Origin: Polychytrium aggregatum
Taxonomy: Eukaryota > Chytridiomycota > Chytridiomycetes > Polychytriales
Length of the DNA stretch: 56,819 bases
Direction of reading: 5' to 3'
NCBI RefSeq assembly: GCF_025602895.1
Contig: NW_026516403.1
Coordinates: 1-56,819, forward strand
Below the pieces are notes generated by a model, which was not told where the DNA came from, did no database searches, and worked only from the letters and a program-made list of their open reading frames with translations. How positions within the stretch are numbered: position 1 is the stretch's first letter; the number at the start of each line of letters is the position of its first letter. Both the position numbers and the translations under genes were made by a program. Positions 1-11,570 of this stretch are shown one piece after another.

Positions 1-652
1 GAGCTCTTTGTCGTGGGTGTCATAGTTCACCTCGGCAGGACGGAATTGCCGAGAGTGAAAAGCACGGGGTGGAAGAGCGCCGTCAGGTCAAACTGGGAAA
101 GGACGGCACCCAGAGCAAAGTCAGAAGCATCGGGCTCAATGACAGCGGGTTTGAGAAATCAAATAACGAAGAATAGGTGCGGAGTGAATGAACGTTTAAG
201 AGAATCAAAAGCCTCTTGGGCCTCGGGAGACCAAGAGAGGTGGGGATTTGGTGGTGAGTGAAGTCAAAGGACGAGCAAGTGCGGAAAAGTCCTTGACGAA
301 GCGGCGGTAAAAGTTTGCGAAACCAATAAAGACTTGGATGTCGCGAGCAGAAGAGGAACAGGCCAAAGGGAAACGGCCTCGACCTTGGCAGGGTCCATTT
401 TGATGCCATCGGCAGAGATGATCATGCCGAGAAAATCAACTTCAGAAAGGTCAAAAGAACACTTGGCCGGATTGACCTTAAGAGAGTGTTCACGAAGGCG
501 AGAAAGAACAAGCTTAACATGCTCCTCATGCTCCTGGGGATCTTTTGAGAAGATCAGATGTCGTCAAGATAAATGACAACACAGACACCAAGGAGGTCCG
601 AGAAGATGTCGTTCATAAAAAACTGAAAGCAGCGGGGCATTTGAAAGACCAA
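1..652 (-). pseudogene. Truncated family A pol fragment (RT to RNase H)
   Basis: Near-identical to A1 bases 13350-14012, the RT/RNase H part of pol, but with about ten single-base deletions and no open frame across it. The fragment runs off the left edge. It ends abruptly inside RT, where the sequence changes to family A LTR at a shared ten-base stretch (CCAAAGGGGA). It therefore looks like part of another A copy, or of a tandem A arrangement, joined to the A2 LTR by an internal deletion or a template switch. The many one-base gaps could be read errors at a contig end rather than biological decay. Confidence 0.8.
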
Positions 653-1484
653 AGGGGACTCAACGGCAAACAAAAAGAGTGAGCTCGAGAGTGAGCTCAG
701 GGAAGGTCCGAAGGGACTCAACGGCAAAGAAGAAGTGAGCTCGAAGTGAGCTCAGGGAAGGCAAGGGTAAGTCCGAAGTGGACTCGGAGAGGGAGCGAGG
801 GAAGCAAAGATCCGTTCAAGATAAGACTAGTCTCGAAATGAGACGTGAGGAACACTCAGAGAATAAAGTAGAAGGCACTTTATTTAGTCCTATTTTGAAC
901 GCTAGGTTCGACTACACATCGCGGGGGTCAGGCTATTTATAGACAAGTCCGGACTTGGCAGCGAAGGGCGGCCAAGGGAGGGAAAAGTGGGCGATCGAGC
1001 AGGGCGAAGGGGGCGATGCACGAACGAGGGCCGAGAAGGACCACCGAGACAGGCAGAGAACCAAAGCGAGAGAGGCGCAAGCAAAAGCGAAGCACCTGGC
1101 AGGAGAAACGTGCAAAGGCGAAGCAATGTGACTCAACGTCCAAGAAGCGGATTGGTCAAGTATAAGGTTGGGGCAAATGCATGCGAGATGAACAAGAGAT
1201 CGGGGCGGTCAGGCAGGTCATGAGTCACCGGTGGGGGGACACATGACCGGCAGCCGAATTGCAACCAATCGCAGCAAGGCGCGTGCACAAACAAACCGGC
1301 GCGTGCGAAGAAGACAAAGGAAGCGGAGCAGCGCGGGAAAACGGAAGTGCGGAAGGAGCGGAAATGGCAGGCAAAAGGCGGAAAATCGGAGGGGAACTGC
1401 AAGCTACACACAAACAAACAGAAAGGCAAAAGAACAGCCAAGTGTGCAGTCAAAGTGGAGAACAAGCAGGAGCTATCCCTAACA
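653..1484 (-). repeat. A2 3' LTR, outer edge damaged
   Basis: Matches the 791-bp A1 LTR from just inside its TG edge to its CA edge (...CTAACA at 1484). The first about 55 bases are partly duplicated (two copies of the GGACTCAACGG...GAGCTCAGGGAAGG block) and the terminal TGTTAGAG is missing because of the junction with the pol fragment to the left. It contains the AATAAA-type polyadenylation signal and the TATA-like box (minus sense) seen in the other A LTRs. Confidence 0.85.
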
Positions 1485-1496
1485 TCATCCCCTTCC

Positions 1497-4400
1497 TTAG
1501 CGACGAACTCCGGGCGTCGCCTTCGGCTTTGAGGGATAGCGAAGGTGGAAGTCAGCAACAAGATCAGTGGCGTGGGAAACATTGGCAGCGGGCTCCCAAG
1601 ACCGGTCAGTCTCGGAATAGCCCTTCCACTGAACCAAGTACTGTAAGCGACCACGGAAGAGCCGAGAATCGAGAACAGTCTCGACCTCAAACTCTTCCTG
1701 GGAGTCAACAAGAATGGGTGGAGGTTCGGTTGGGTGAACTCGGGAACAATGTCCTTCGTTCGGGGTTCAAGGAGGGATACATGAAAGACGGGGTGGACTT
1801 TGTGTGGAAGGGAGTTTAAGTCAAAGGCAACGGGGTTGATGCGGCGAAGAACTTTAAAGGGGCCAAGCTTTTTCTGGTCAAGCTTGTTGGAGGGACGAAG
1901 GGTGCGGATGTGGCGACGATCAGAAAAACGAGGTCGCCAACGGAGATGTCGGGAGTGGGGAGACGGGATTTGTTGGCCTGCACAGTGTAGGACTCTTGGG
2001 CAACCCGGAGGTTGGCCTTGAGATCCTCGAGAACGGTCTGAAGTCGGTCGACACGTTCTTCGGCAGAGGGCACAACAGAGGGATCACGGATGATGAGGGA
2101 TCAAAATGGGGTGATGGCCATGGACTGCAAAGAAGGGAGTCATGCCAGTGGAGGTGTTTTCCGAGTTGTTGTAAGTGAACTCGGCAAGGGGAAGGTGAAG
2201 GGTCCAGTCGTCTTGCAGGTAATTGCAATGGATACGCAAATACTGCTCGATGACCTGGTTGAGAACCTCGGTCGAACCGTCGGTCTCGGGGTGGAAGGCA
2301 GAAGAAAGGGAAATCTTCGTCTTCAGAAGCTCATTGAAGCGCCTCCAGAAGGCCGAAGTAAACTGAGTTCCTCGGTCCGAAACAATAGACCGGGGACAAC
2401 CATGCAAGCGGAAGATGTGGGAGAGGAAGAGTTCGGCGGTTTGCTCGCCTGTAACCGTCTTCGTGGTGGGCACAAAGTGTGCTTGTTTGGACAGGCGGTC
2501 CTTAACCACGAAGATGGAGTCAAAACCGTTCGAAGGTGGGAGATCCGTGATGAAGTCCATCGACAGGTCCCACCAACGTTCGGAAGGAACGGGGAGAGGG
2601 TGAAGTAAACCATAAGGGGAGTGACGGGACGGCTTGGCTCGCTGGCACGCTTCACAATTAGCAATGAAGCGACGCACAGACTTACGAAGCCGGGGCCAGT
2701 GAAAGTCCCGGGAGATGAGCTCAACGGTCTTGGCAAGACCAAAGTGACCAGCGGCAGCGGAGCAGTGACGTTGCTCAAACACTTTGAGCTGGAGCTCGGG
2801 GGAAGGGACAACGATCAGGTCTTTAAAGTAAAGGAGACCGTCACGGAAGGAGTAATCGCCATCAAGACGTTTGGCGTTGAAGTCAGAAAGAAGGGAACAA
2901 GAAAGGGTGGCAGCTCGAATCTCGGAAAGAAAGTCGGGATTCGAGCCGATAACGTGATGCTGTCGAGAGAAATAGACTCGAACAGCTGAAGGAAGTTGGT
3001 GGAGTGGAGGGAGTCACCAGGCTTTATCTCAAAGTCAGAACGGCGACTGAGAGCATCGGCTTTGGTGTTGAGGCGACCAGGGCGGTGGTAAATGCGAAAA
3101 GCAAAATCAGAAAGGAATTGGGCCCACCGGAACTGGCGGCGAGAAAGTTGGGAAGCGGAAGTGAACCGGGTGGTTCTGGATCAGAGAAAACAAGAGTGGG
3201 ATGATCGGGGTCGGCAGCCATCAAGTAATGACGCCAGGCAGTAAAGGAATCGACAATGGCGAGGAGCTCTTTGTCGTGGGTGTCATAATTCACCTCGGCG
3301 GGACGGAATTGCCGAGAGTGAAAAGCAACGGGGTGAAGAGCGCCGTCAGGGTCAAACTGGGAAAGGACGGCACCCAAGCAAAGTCAGAAGCATCGGGCTC
3401 GATGACAGCGGGTTTGAGAAATCAAAGTATCGAAGAATAGGTGCGGAAGTGAAGGAAAGTTTAAGAGAATCAAAAGCCTCTTGGGCCTCGGGAGACCAAG
3501 AGAAGGTGGAGGATTTGGTGGTGAGTGAAGTCAAAGGACGAGCAAGTGCGGAAAAGTCCTTGACGAAGCGGCGGTAAAAGTTTGCGAAACCAATAAAACT
3601 TGGATATCGCGAGCAGAAGAGGGAACAGGCCAAAGGGAAACGGCCTCGACCTTGGCAGGGTCCATTTTATGCCATCGGCAGAAATGATCATGCCGAGAAA
3701 GTCAACTTCAGAAAGGTCAAAAGAACACTTGGCCGGATTGACCTTAAGGAGTGTTCACGAAGGCGAGAAAGAACAAGCTTAACATGCTCCTCATGCTCCT
3801 GGGGATCTTTTGAGAAGATCAGGATGTCGTCAAGATAAATGACAACACAGACACCAAGGAGGTCCGAGAAGATGTCGTTCATAAAAAACTGAAAAGCAGC
3901 GGGGGCATTCGAAAGACCAAAGGGGATAACATTGTACTCAAGAGCCAGATTTGCAAACAAAAGCAGTCTTCCACTCATCGCCCTTCTTGACACGAACCAA
4001 GTGGTAAGCATCAGGAAGGTCAAGGTGTGAGAAGACGCGGGCAGAAGAAAGTTTATCCAGAAGATCCTGGAAGAGGGGAAGAGGGTAGCGGTTCTTCTTC
4101 GTGATGGCATTGAGGCCCCGGTAGTCGACGCAAAGGCGAAGACCACCATTGGGCTTCTTCACGAAGAAGCAGGGAGCACCAACGGGAGAAGAGGATTTGG
4201 AGATCCAACCACGTGCGAGGGCGTTGGTCAGATACTCCGAAAGAGCAGATTCCTCGGCCGGGGACAAAGGATAGACTTTCCCCGGCTTTGGCAAACGAGG
4301 TTCCTTTCCATCCTCGGTCCGTACAAACTCAATAGACAAGTCATACGGACGGTGAGGAGGCAAGGAAGAAGGAGGGTCAGACTTGAGGCTGAAAACGTCG

Positions 4401-5345
4401 CCAAACTCATTGTATTTGAGTGGGACACCTCGAGAGTCAACAGGGGTGCCAGACTCGGCATACACCTTCGTCGTGAGCACGGACCTTATCGACACCGTAG
4501 GATACGTCTCCGGCGAAGGAGGACGGATATCCATTTGGGCAGCGAAAATGTCGAGCTTGTCTTCCCGTGCAAGACGGAGAAGACTCGCCGCATTAACGAG
4601 CTCAATGTCGGGCGAAGATAAAGCCGTTGGCTCTTCAGAAAGCGAAGCAGAGTCAAGGCGGGAAGAAAGGGAAGGCGAAGTGCCAAAGGAGGGAACCGGT
4701 GTAAGGGAAGGACCGGAGGGAGGAGAGTCAAAGGCGAAGTGCCCGAAGGGGGAGGCGAAGCCGGAAGGGACGAAGTGTCCAAGGAAGAAGCAGAGACATC
4801 CGCGAGGATGTGTCCATCAGCAAGGCAAGAGGGATCGGAGAATGAAAGGGAGAGGGACTTCCAATTGACAACTGGATTATGCAAGCGCATCCAGGGAAGA
4901 CCAAGAGTGATGGGAGTGGTGGAGAGTCGAGTCACAAGAAAAGAAATCGACTCGGTGTGGGAACCAATGGTCAGAGTCAAAGGACGGTTTGGAAACGAAT
5001 GAAACCGGCCGAAGAACCATCAGCAAGGGAAACGGAGTAGGAGTAGAAAGAGGGATAAGAGAGAGTTTATGGAGATCCGCAAAGGCAGGATCAATGAGGG
5101 CAAGAGCGGTGCATCCATCATCAATAAAGACAGAAAGGGAGATGGAGACCGGGCCAGAAAGACTCATGACGACAAGGGTGGCCGGAAGAAGAAGCTTATC
5201 GTCCGATAATGACGAGTCAGAGGGGGAAGATGTTCGTATCGCCGAACAGACCACCTCGCTTACTTGCGAGGTGCTGCTCGGCTGTGGCATTTCCCGAGTT
5301 CCGTTTGACCAGAACCGGGCACTGCTGAACATCGCGACTGCCGGG
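1497..5345 (-). pseudogene. A2 pol, multiply frameshifted
   Basis: Same domain order as A1 pol: protease with the unusual D-D-G motif, RT, RNase H, integrase with HHCC zinc domain, chromodomain. The frame is lost repeatedly by single-base gains and losses, for example near 4000 where the RT frame switches and near 2080 between integrase core and tail. Because A1 is open over the same span and the differences are mostly indels, sequencing error is a real alternative to mutation. Boundaries are taken by alignment to A1. Confidence 0.8.
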
Positions 5346-6213
5346 ACAAGACTTTTCCCCGCAGTACAAGCAGAGACCCTGCTCACGACGTCGCTTTTTC
5401 TCGACGTCGGAGAGCTTAGCAGGGCGGACCGAGACAGAGTCAAGGTCCATGGGAGTGGGTGCAGAAGAGGAGAAGAAGAAACATGCGCGGGAGAATGGTG
5501 GTGATGGGGAGCAGAGCGAGAAGAAGGAGGAGGAGGTTGGGAACGGGAGGAGACTTGAGACGATGGAGGGCATCGTCGTACTCGACCGCTGCCTTGATCA
5601 ACTCAGGCAGGGAAGGAAGCGGGAGCGGGGCGGAGACCGATGAGGTGGAACTTGACCTCAGACTTCAAACCCTCCTTGAAGAAGTGCATCTTGGTGGGTT
5701 CATCAGTCTGGACGCGGGCGGCGAGCTGGACGAAGCGGGTGGCGAAGGCTTGGCAGGACTTGAGCTGGACCAAGCGCTTGAGGTCGTTCAAGGCCTTATC
5801 TTGCGAGGAGGCCGTGTCCTCACCGAAGGTCGACTTGAGGGCAACTTCAAAATCCGCGAAGGAAGCCGGGAAGCGGTTGGCCATGTAGAAGGCGGCCTCG
5901 TACCACTTGAAGGCTTCACCGCGGAGGAAGGAGGTGGCGTACAGGACCTTCTGGCGCTCGGGCGCGAAGAAGGCAGGATCGGCGAGGAAAACCAGGTGGC
6001 ACTGGGCGAGGAAGGCCGTCGTTTCATCGCGGGAACCTAGGAACTCCTTGGGCTTGTTGACCTGGTAGACCTGGCGGGGAGCGGCGGCGGGAGCTTGCAG
6101 ATCTTGGATCTGACGATGGAGAGCAGCGTTCTGGGTCATGAGGGCGTTCATACGCTCCTCCATGCGCGCAGATACGCGTTGAGGTCTGCAGGGGGTGCAG
6201 CAGGCTCAGCCAT
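5260..6213 (-). pseudogene. A2 gag, frameshifted
   Basis: Aligned to A1 gag; the ATG lies at 6213 and the stop at 5260. The capsid-like central part (5603-6163) is open and nearly identical to A1. A one-base loss near 6173 (GCGCAGATACG against GCGCCAGATACG in A1) breaks the N-terminal end, and further indels near 5470-5620 break the serine/proline-rich linker. The four-cysteine knuckle is still recognisable in the frame read at 5217-5573. Confidence 0.8.
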
Positions 6214-6270
6214 CGGATCGACGAGGGAAAGAGAGGCGAAAGAAGAAGAAAGGCCGGGAAGCCAAGAGGG

Positions 6271-6282
6271 AGCGTTCAAAAT
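6271..6282 (-). other. A2 primer binding site, self-complementary type
   Basis: Twelve bases (sense ATTTTGAACGCT) lying 2 nt inside the 5' LTR, perfectly complementary to 6480-6491 within that LTR. Identical in arrangement to A1. Confidence 0.75.
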
Positions 6283-6284
6283 GA

Positions 6285-7073
6285 TGTTAGAGTCCAAAGG
6301 GGACTCAACGGCAAAAGAAGAAGTGAGCTCGAAGTGAGCTCAGGGAAGGCAAGGGTAAAGTCCGAAGTGGACTCGGAGAGGGAGCGAGGGAAGCAAAGAT
6401 CCGTTCAAGATAAGACTAGTCTCGAATGAGACGTGAGGAACACTCAGAGAATAAAGTAGAAGGCACTTTATTTAGTCCTATTTTGAACGCTGAGGTTCGA
6501 CTACACATCGCGGGGGTCAGGCTATTTATAGACAAGTCCGGACTTGGCAGCGAAGGGCGGCCAAGGGAGGGAAAGTGGGCGATCGAGCAGGGCGAAGGGG
6601 GCGATGCACGAACGAGGGCCGAGAAGGACCACCGAGACAGGCAGAGAACCAAAGCGAGGGAGGCGCAAGCAAAAGCGAAGCACCTGGCAGGAGAAACGTG
6701 CAAAGGCGAAGCAATGTGACTCAACGTCCAAGAAGCGGATTGGTCAAGTATAAGGTTGGGGCAAATGCATGCGAGATGAACAAGAGATCGGGGCGGTCAG
6801 GCAGGTCATGAGTCACCGGTGGTGGGACACATGACCGGCAGCCGAATTGCAACCAATCGCAGCAAGGCGCGTGCACAAACAAACCGGCGCGTGCGAAGAA
6901 GACAAAGGAAGCGGAGCAGCGCGGGGAAACGGAAGTGCGGAAGGAGCGGAAATGGCAGGCAAAAGGCGGAAAATTGGAGGGGAACTGCAAAGCTACACAC
7001 AAACAAACAGAAAGGCAAAAGAACAGCCAAGTGTGCAGTCAAAGTGGAGAACAAGCAGAAGCTATCCCTAACA
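6285..7073 (-). repeat. A2 5' LTR
   Basis: 789 bp, TGTTAGAG...CCCTAACA, almost identical to the A1 LTRs apart from a few small differences. It carries the minus-sense TATA box (TATAAATA starting at 6530), the proposed primer donor (6480-6491, 39 nt downstream of the TATA box) and an AATAAA signal just after it. The right flank (from 7074) is family D RNase H sequence, so A2 inserted into D. A target duplication cannot be tested because the left end of A2 is rearranged. Confidence 0.9.
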
Positions 7074-7320
7074 CGCTTTGGTCATCGTCGTTGGATGTTT
7101 CGTCGTCTCCGCGGAGGTGCAGTGCGTTGGCCAGTATCTGCTCGGGCCTAAGAAGGGGCTGTTCGACTTTGGCGGAGCCCTCTCCCTCCTCAAAGCCATG
7201 CTCCGTCCGACGAGACAGGGCATCAGCCTTTGCATGCATCCTCCCAGGTTGGTAGGTGATGACAAAGTCAAAGTTTGACAAGAGCATGGCCCATCTGGCC
7301 TGTCGCCCGTTGAGGGTTCG
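7074..7320 (-). pseudogene. Family D pol fragment (end of RNase H)
   Basis: In the minus frame this encodes the C-terminal part of a Gypsy RNase H domain, including the GRQARWAM and ADALSRR motifs, followed by the start of the RNase H-integrase linker. It continues directly from the D fragment at 19449-19842 once B1 and its GTTCG duplication (7316-7320) are removed. The integrase half of D should lie to the left of A2 and is outside the window. Confidence 0.85.
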
Positions 7321-7786
7321 TGTCAGATCACGGGATCAAGAGGAGATCAAAAGAAAAAGATAGAGAAGGGTTTTATTGATCTTAGCGAGGCTAGGATCTA
7401 GAGTCAAGTGTGTCTGGGGTCGAAGGTGATGACCAGAAACATGAGCGGGTGAAGGCGGGCTATTTATCTGTCTGGCGGTCCCGGAGGCGAAGCCTGCCGC
7501 AGCGGGGGCGAAGCAGCGGAGGCGGCGGGACAGCAGCCAGGCAGCAACGGCTAACCGGAGAAACATGTGAAAGTCTGACAAATGCTCGGTGGCTGACAAA
7601 TGCGGGTGACACAGCGTCTGACTAATGCATGGTCGATGACAAATGCAGGGAAAACAGAGCGGCGTGTGCAACATGAGAGCAAGGAAAAAGGAAAGGCGTC
7701 ACAGGACAAAGGAAAAGGAAAGTGTGCGACGCAAACAGTGACACAAGTGCGACGGTGCAGCTAGGCGGGCAGAGCGATCTGTGACA
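7321..7786 (-). repeat. B1 3' LTR
   Basis: 466 bp, TGTCAGAT...CTGTGACA as read on +. Matches the 5' LTR at 18983-19448. The inner edge is followed by the polypurine tract (sense GGGGGGGA). Confidence 0.95.
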
Positions 7787-7794
7787 TCCCCCCC
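7787..7794 (-). other. B1 polypurine tract
   Basis: Sense GGGGGGGA immediately upstream of the 3' LTR, the expected plus-strand primer for reverse transcription. Confidence 0.8.
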
Positions 7795-7820
7795 AGAAAA
7801 ATTGTGCTCAAGTCAAACCA

Positions 7821-10767
7821 TCAATTTTTCGATCCCGAGTTGCGTTGCACTTGTGCTTGGCAAAGGTCGATCAGTGTGTCCATTTCCGGAAGGTTGCGGT
7901 TGCGGCTGAGGAAGTCGTGGATATCTGCGAGTCCTCCATCCAAGAGTTCGGCCAGTGGTGCCCACGAGTCGTAAGATGGGTCGTATCCCTGCCAGCGGAG
8001 CAAGAACTCGTGTCGATATCCAGGAAGTCGACGTCGTCGGTTGATCCTGTGTCCAATGATCGCTTCGAACACTGATTCGTCGTTGTGGTTGGGTCCGGGT
8101 TCATCAAACACAAGTTGGTCGGTCGATGGTGTGTTGTAGGGGACGAGGGCGGAAGCGGGGAGTTCGGTTGTAAATCGGAGGGTCCTCGGGAGTCGAAGTC
8201 GATATCCAGTCGTTCCGATCTTCTCGATGATCTTGAAGGGTCCCAAGTACGGCATCCGCATCTTGGAGGGTGTGACGTCGTCCGTGCTGAAGTGATACGC
8301 GGTCGTGTCGATCAGGACTTGGTCGCCAATGTCGTAGCTGATATCGCGTCGATGTCGGTTGGCGTAGTACAGGGCCCGGTCCTGGGCCTTGCCGATGTTG
8401 TCCGAGACCAAGTCCAGAGTCGCTTGCATCTCCTCGATCGACTGTGCTGCAGGGTTGGACTCGGCGATGATGTCGGTGTTGGCAGGAGTGCGAGGATGCT
8501 GACCGTGCATCAGGAAGAAGGGCGAATGTCCAGTCGAAGCTGAGCTGTGTGAGTTGAGCGCGAACTGGATGTATGGCACTTGATCGATCCAGCGGGAGCC
8601 GAGGGCCAGAGTCGAACAGCGGATGGCCTCGGCGACGGTTGCCACAAAGCGTTCGACTTGTCCGGCGGCCTCGTGGTGGTGGGCAAAGGCGATCCGGAGT
8701 TCGGTCTTGAGCAGAGTGTTAAGTCCTGTCCAGAAGGCCGACCGGAAGCGTGTGTCGTGATCCGAGATGAAAGTGCCGGCGAGTCCAAAGTGCACAAAGA
8801 CATCGCGGAAGTACTGGCGGGCGACGTCTTCGGCCGAGTCGGTCTTGTTGCCAGGAACCAGGACGACGTACTTGGTGAGGGAGTCGACAAAGATCGTGAT
8901 CGAGTTGAAGGTGCGTCCCGAGAGTGAGTCCGTGACAGGCGGGAGTCCGAGGATGAAGTCGAGGGCGACAGTGTCCATCTTGCGGGTGGCCACAGGGATC
9001 CGGGAGAAGTGACCGTATGCTTGTTGTCGTCGGATCTTGGCTCGCTGGCAGATGTCGCAGTGCGAGACCCACTCGGCAATGTCCTTGGACATGGCGGGCC
9101 AGTAGTAGTGTGTCGAGATGGCCTTGTAGAGCGTGTTGGTGCCGGGGTGAGCTGCACAGACAGAGTCGTGGTGGTCCTTGATGATCGAGATGCGGAGGTC
9201 CTTGCCGGGGATGCAGATGCGGGTCGAGTCGAAGTAGAGAATCCCGTGTCGAAGTGAGAAGCGGTGCAGCTGTGCCTTCATCCACGGCTTGAGTCCGTCG
9301 GTCGAGTTGTCGCGGAGGACCGAGATCAGTGCTGACAGGATCGGGTCGGAGCTGTACTGAGTGCGGATGGTGTCCAAGAGATCGTCGGGCGAGGGTCCGA
9401 GGTTGACAATCGCGTTGATGATCGAGACTTGGACGGCCTTGGAGATGGCTGTCGGTGTGCGCGAGAGCACGTCGGCGACCTTGTTCCACGAGCCGGGGAT
9501 CCACTGGATCTCGAGGTCAAAGTCCAGCATCGTGTCGATGGCTCGCTGTTGGCGCTTGTTGAGGGTCTTGGAGTCGAGGATGTGCTTGAGCGCCTTCTGG
9601 TCGGTGTGGAGGAAGACTTTGCGGCCGACGAGGTAGTTCTTGAACTTGTCGAGGTGGCGGGTGATCGACAGCAGCTCGCCGTTGTAGGGCGAGTAGTTGA
9701 GTTCGGATCCGTGCAGTTTCTGCGAGTTGAAAGCGATGGGGCGCACCGTGCCGGATCCGTCCATGTCCTGCCCGATCCATCCACCAATCGATGCGCTTGA
9801 CTCGGACCAGTCGGTGAAGAGGTGAATGTCCTTGTCCGGGTTGACCATGTGCAGCGACTGAGGCGAGAGCAACTTGAGCTGCTCGAAGGCGGCGATGGCG
9901 TTGTCGTCCCAGACGACGGACTTGGTCGAGTTGGCGGAGCGGGTGGTGATCAGAGTCGAGAGTGGACCGGCGAGGGCAGCGTAGCCAGGGACAAAGCTCA
10001 TGATGGTGTTGGTCAAGCCGAGGAAGCTGCGGAGTTCGTGTTCGGTCGTTGGTCGCGGGTAGTTCTTGATGGCGTCGATGCGCGAGGGATGCACTTGGAT
10101 GCGTCCTTCGCCGATGATGAAGCCGAGATAGGTGACGGTCGAGTTGAAGAACGAACACTTCTCGGGTCGGATCTTGAAGCCGTGTCGGTGGATCTTGTCG
10201 AGGACCAGTTCGATGTGGCGGATGTGCTGGTCCTCGTCCTCGGATGCGATCAGGATGTCGTCGATGTAGACGAACACAAAGTCGTCGATGAACTCGCGGA
10301 AGATGTCGTTCATCGCGGCTTGGAACACGGAGGGACTGTTGGCGAGGCCGAAGGGCATCACAAGCCACTCAAAGTGGCCGTACTTGGTCCTGAAGGCCGT
10401 CTTGGGGGTGTCGGCGTCGGCAATGCGGATCTGGTGGAATCCGCGTTGCAAGTCGAGCTTGGAGAAGACACGGCACTTGGACAGGCGGTCGATGATCTCG
10501 CGCATGTTGGGCAGCGCGGTGCGGTCCTTGACGGTGATCTTGTTGAGGGCGCGGAAGTCAAAGACGAGTCGGAACTTGTCGCCCTGCTTGACCCAGAAGA
10601 TCGGTGCGCCGAAGGGCGAGACGGACTTGCGGATGTGGCCGATCCGGAGCAATCGGTCGAGTTCGTCTTTGAGACGAGCGAGTTCTTCGGCCGACATTTG
10701 GTAGAGCGACGACCAGGTTGGCTTGGCAGAGTCGTCGAGTCGGATGTTCATGTCGATGCCGGGTCGG
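7821..10767 (-). pseudogene. B1 pol, 3' part: RT, RNase H, integrase, chromodomain
   Basis: The downstream three quarters of family B pol: RT with its YIDD motif, RNase H (Asp, Glu, Asp), integrase with HHCC zinc domain and D-D-35-E core, GPF module and C-terminal chromodomain. It is open from the A1 insertion to the stop at 7821. The GTCGG target bases are duplicated at 10763-10767 and 17172-17176; removing A1 and one copy restores the uninterrupted frame seen in B2-B5. As it stands the polyprotein is broken, so B1 cannot move autonomously. See B3 for residue positions. Confidence 0.93.
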
Positions 10768-11558
10768 TGTTAGAGTCCGAAGGGGACTCAACGGCAAAAG
10801 AAGAAGTGAGCTCGAAGTGAGCTCAGGGAAGGCAAGGGTAAAGTCCGAAGTGGACTCGGAGAGGGAGCGAGGGAAGCAAAGATCCGTTCAAGATAAGACT
10901 TGTCTCGAAATGAGACGTGAGGAACACTCAGAGAATAAAGTAGAAGGCACTTTATTTAGTCCTATTTTGAACGCTGAGGTTCGACTACACATCGCGGGGG
11001 TCAGGCTATTTATAGACAAGTCCGGACTTGGCAGCGAAGGGCGGCCAAGGGAGGGAAAAGTGGGCGATCGAGCAGGGCGAAGGGGGCGATGCACGAACGA
11101 GGGCCGAGAAGGACCACCGAGACAGGCAGAGAACCAAAGCGAGGGAGGCGCAAGCAAAAGCGAAGCACCTGGCAGGAGAAACGTGCAAAGGCGAAGCAAT
11201 GTGACTCAACGTCCAAGAAGCGGATTGGTCAAGTATAAGGTTGGGGCAAATGCATGCGAGATGAACAAGAGATCGGGGCGGTCAGGCAGGTCATGAGTCA
11301 CCGGTGGTGGGACACATGACCGGCAGCCGAATTGCAACCAATCGCAGCAAGGCGCGTGCACAAACAAACCGGCGCGTGCGAAGAAGACAAAGGAAGCGGA
11401 GCAGCGCGGGGAAACGGAAGTGCGGAAGGAGCGGAAATGGCAGGCAAAAGGCGGAAAATTGGAGGGGAACTGCAAAGCTACACACAAACAAACAGAAAGG
11501 CAAAAGAACAGCCAAGTGTGCAGTCAAAGTGGAGAACAAGCAGAAGCTATCCCTAACA
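10768..11558 (-). repeat. A1 3' LTR
   Basis: 791 bp, same length and reading as the 5' LTR. Its outer end shows short inverted repeats (GAGTCC...GGACTC) and repeated GAGCTC motifs. The AATAAA signal and the downstream tract serve 3' end formation of the element RNA. Confidence 0.95.
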
Positions 11559-11570
11559 TCATCCCCTTCC
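11559..11570 (-). other. A1 polypurine tract
   Basis: Sense GGAAGGGGATGA directly upstream of the 3' LTR; the pol stop codon (11571-11573) abuts it. Confidence 0.7.

Larger units (their letters stand above)
1485..6284 (-). mobile_element. Internal region of family A element A2 (gag-pol, frameshifted)
   Basis: Collinear with the A1 internal region (11559-16380): in minus sense a PBS at 6271-6282, gag, the frameshift heptamer (5289-5295), protease, RT, RNase H, integrase and chromodomain, then the pol stop at 1497-1499. Differences from A1 are overwhelmingly one-base indels that break pol into about ten pieces. Recognisable open pieces include integrase with its HHCC and DDE residues (2084-2782), RNase H (3024-3377), RT (3938-4534), protease (4877-5443) and the gag N-terminal part (5603-6163). 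The element has both LTRs but cannot encode its proteins as written. Confidence 0.9.
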
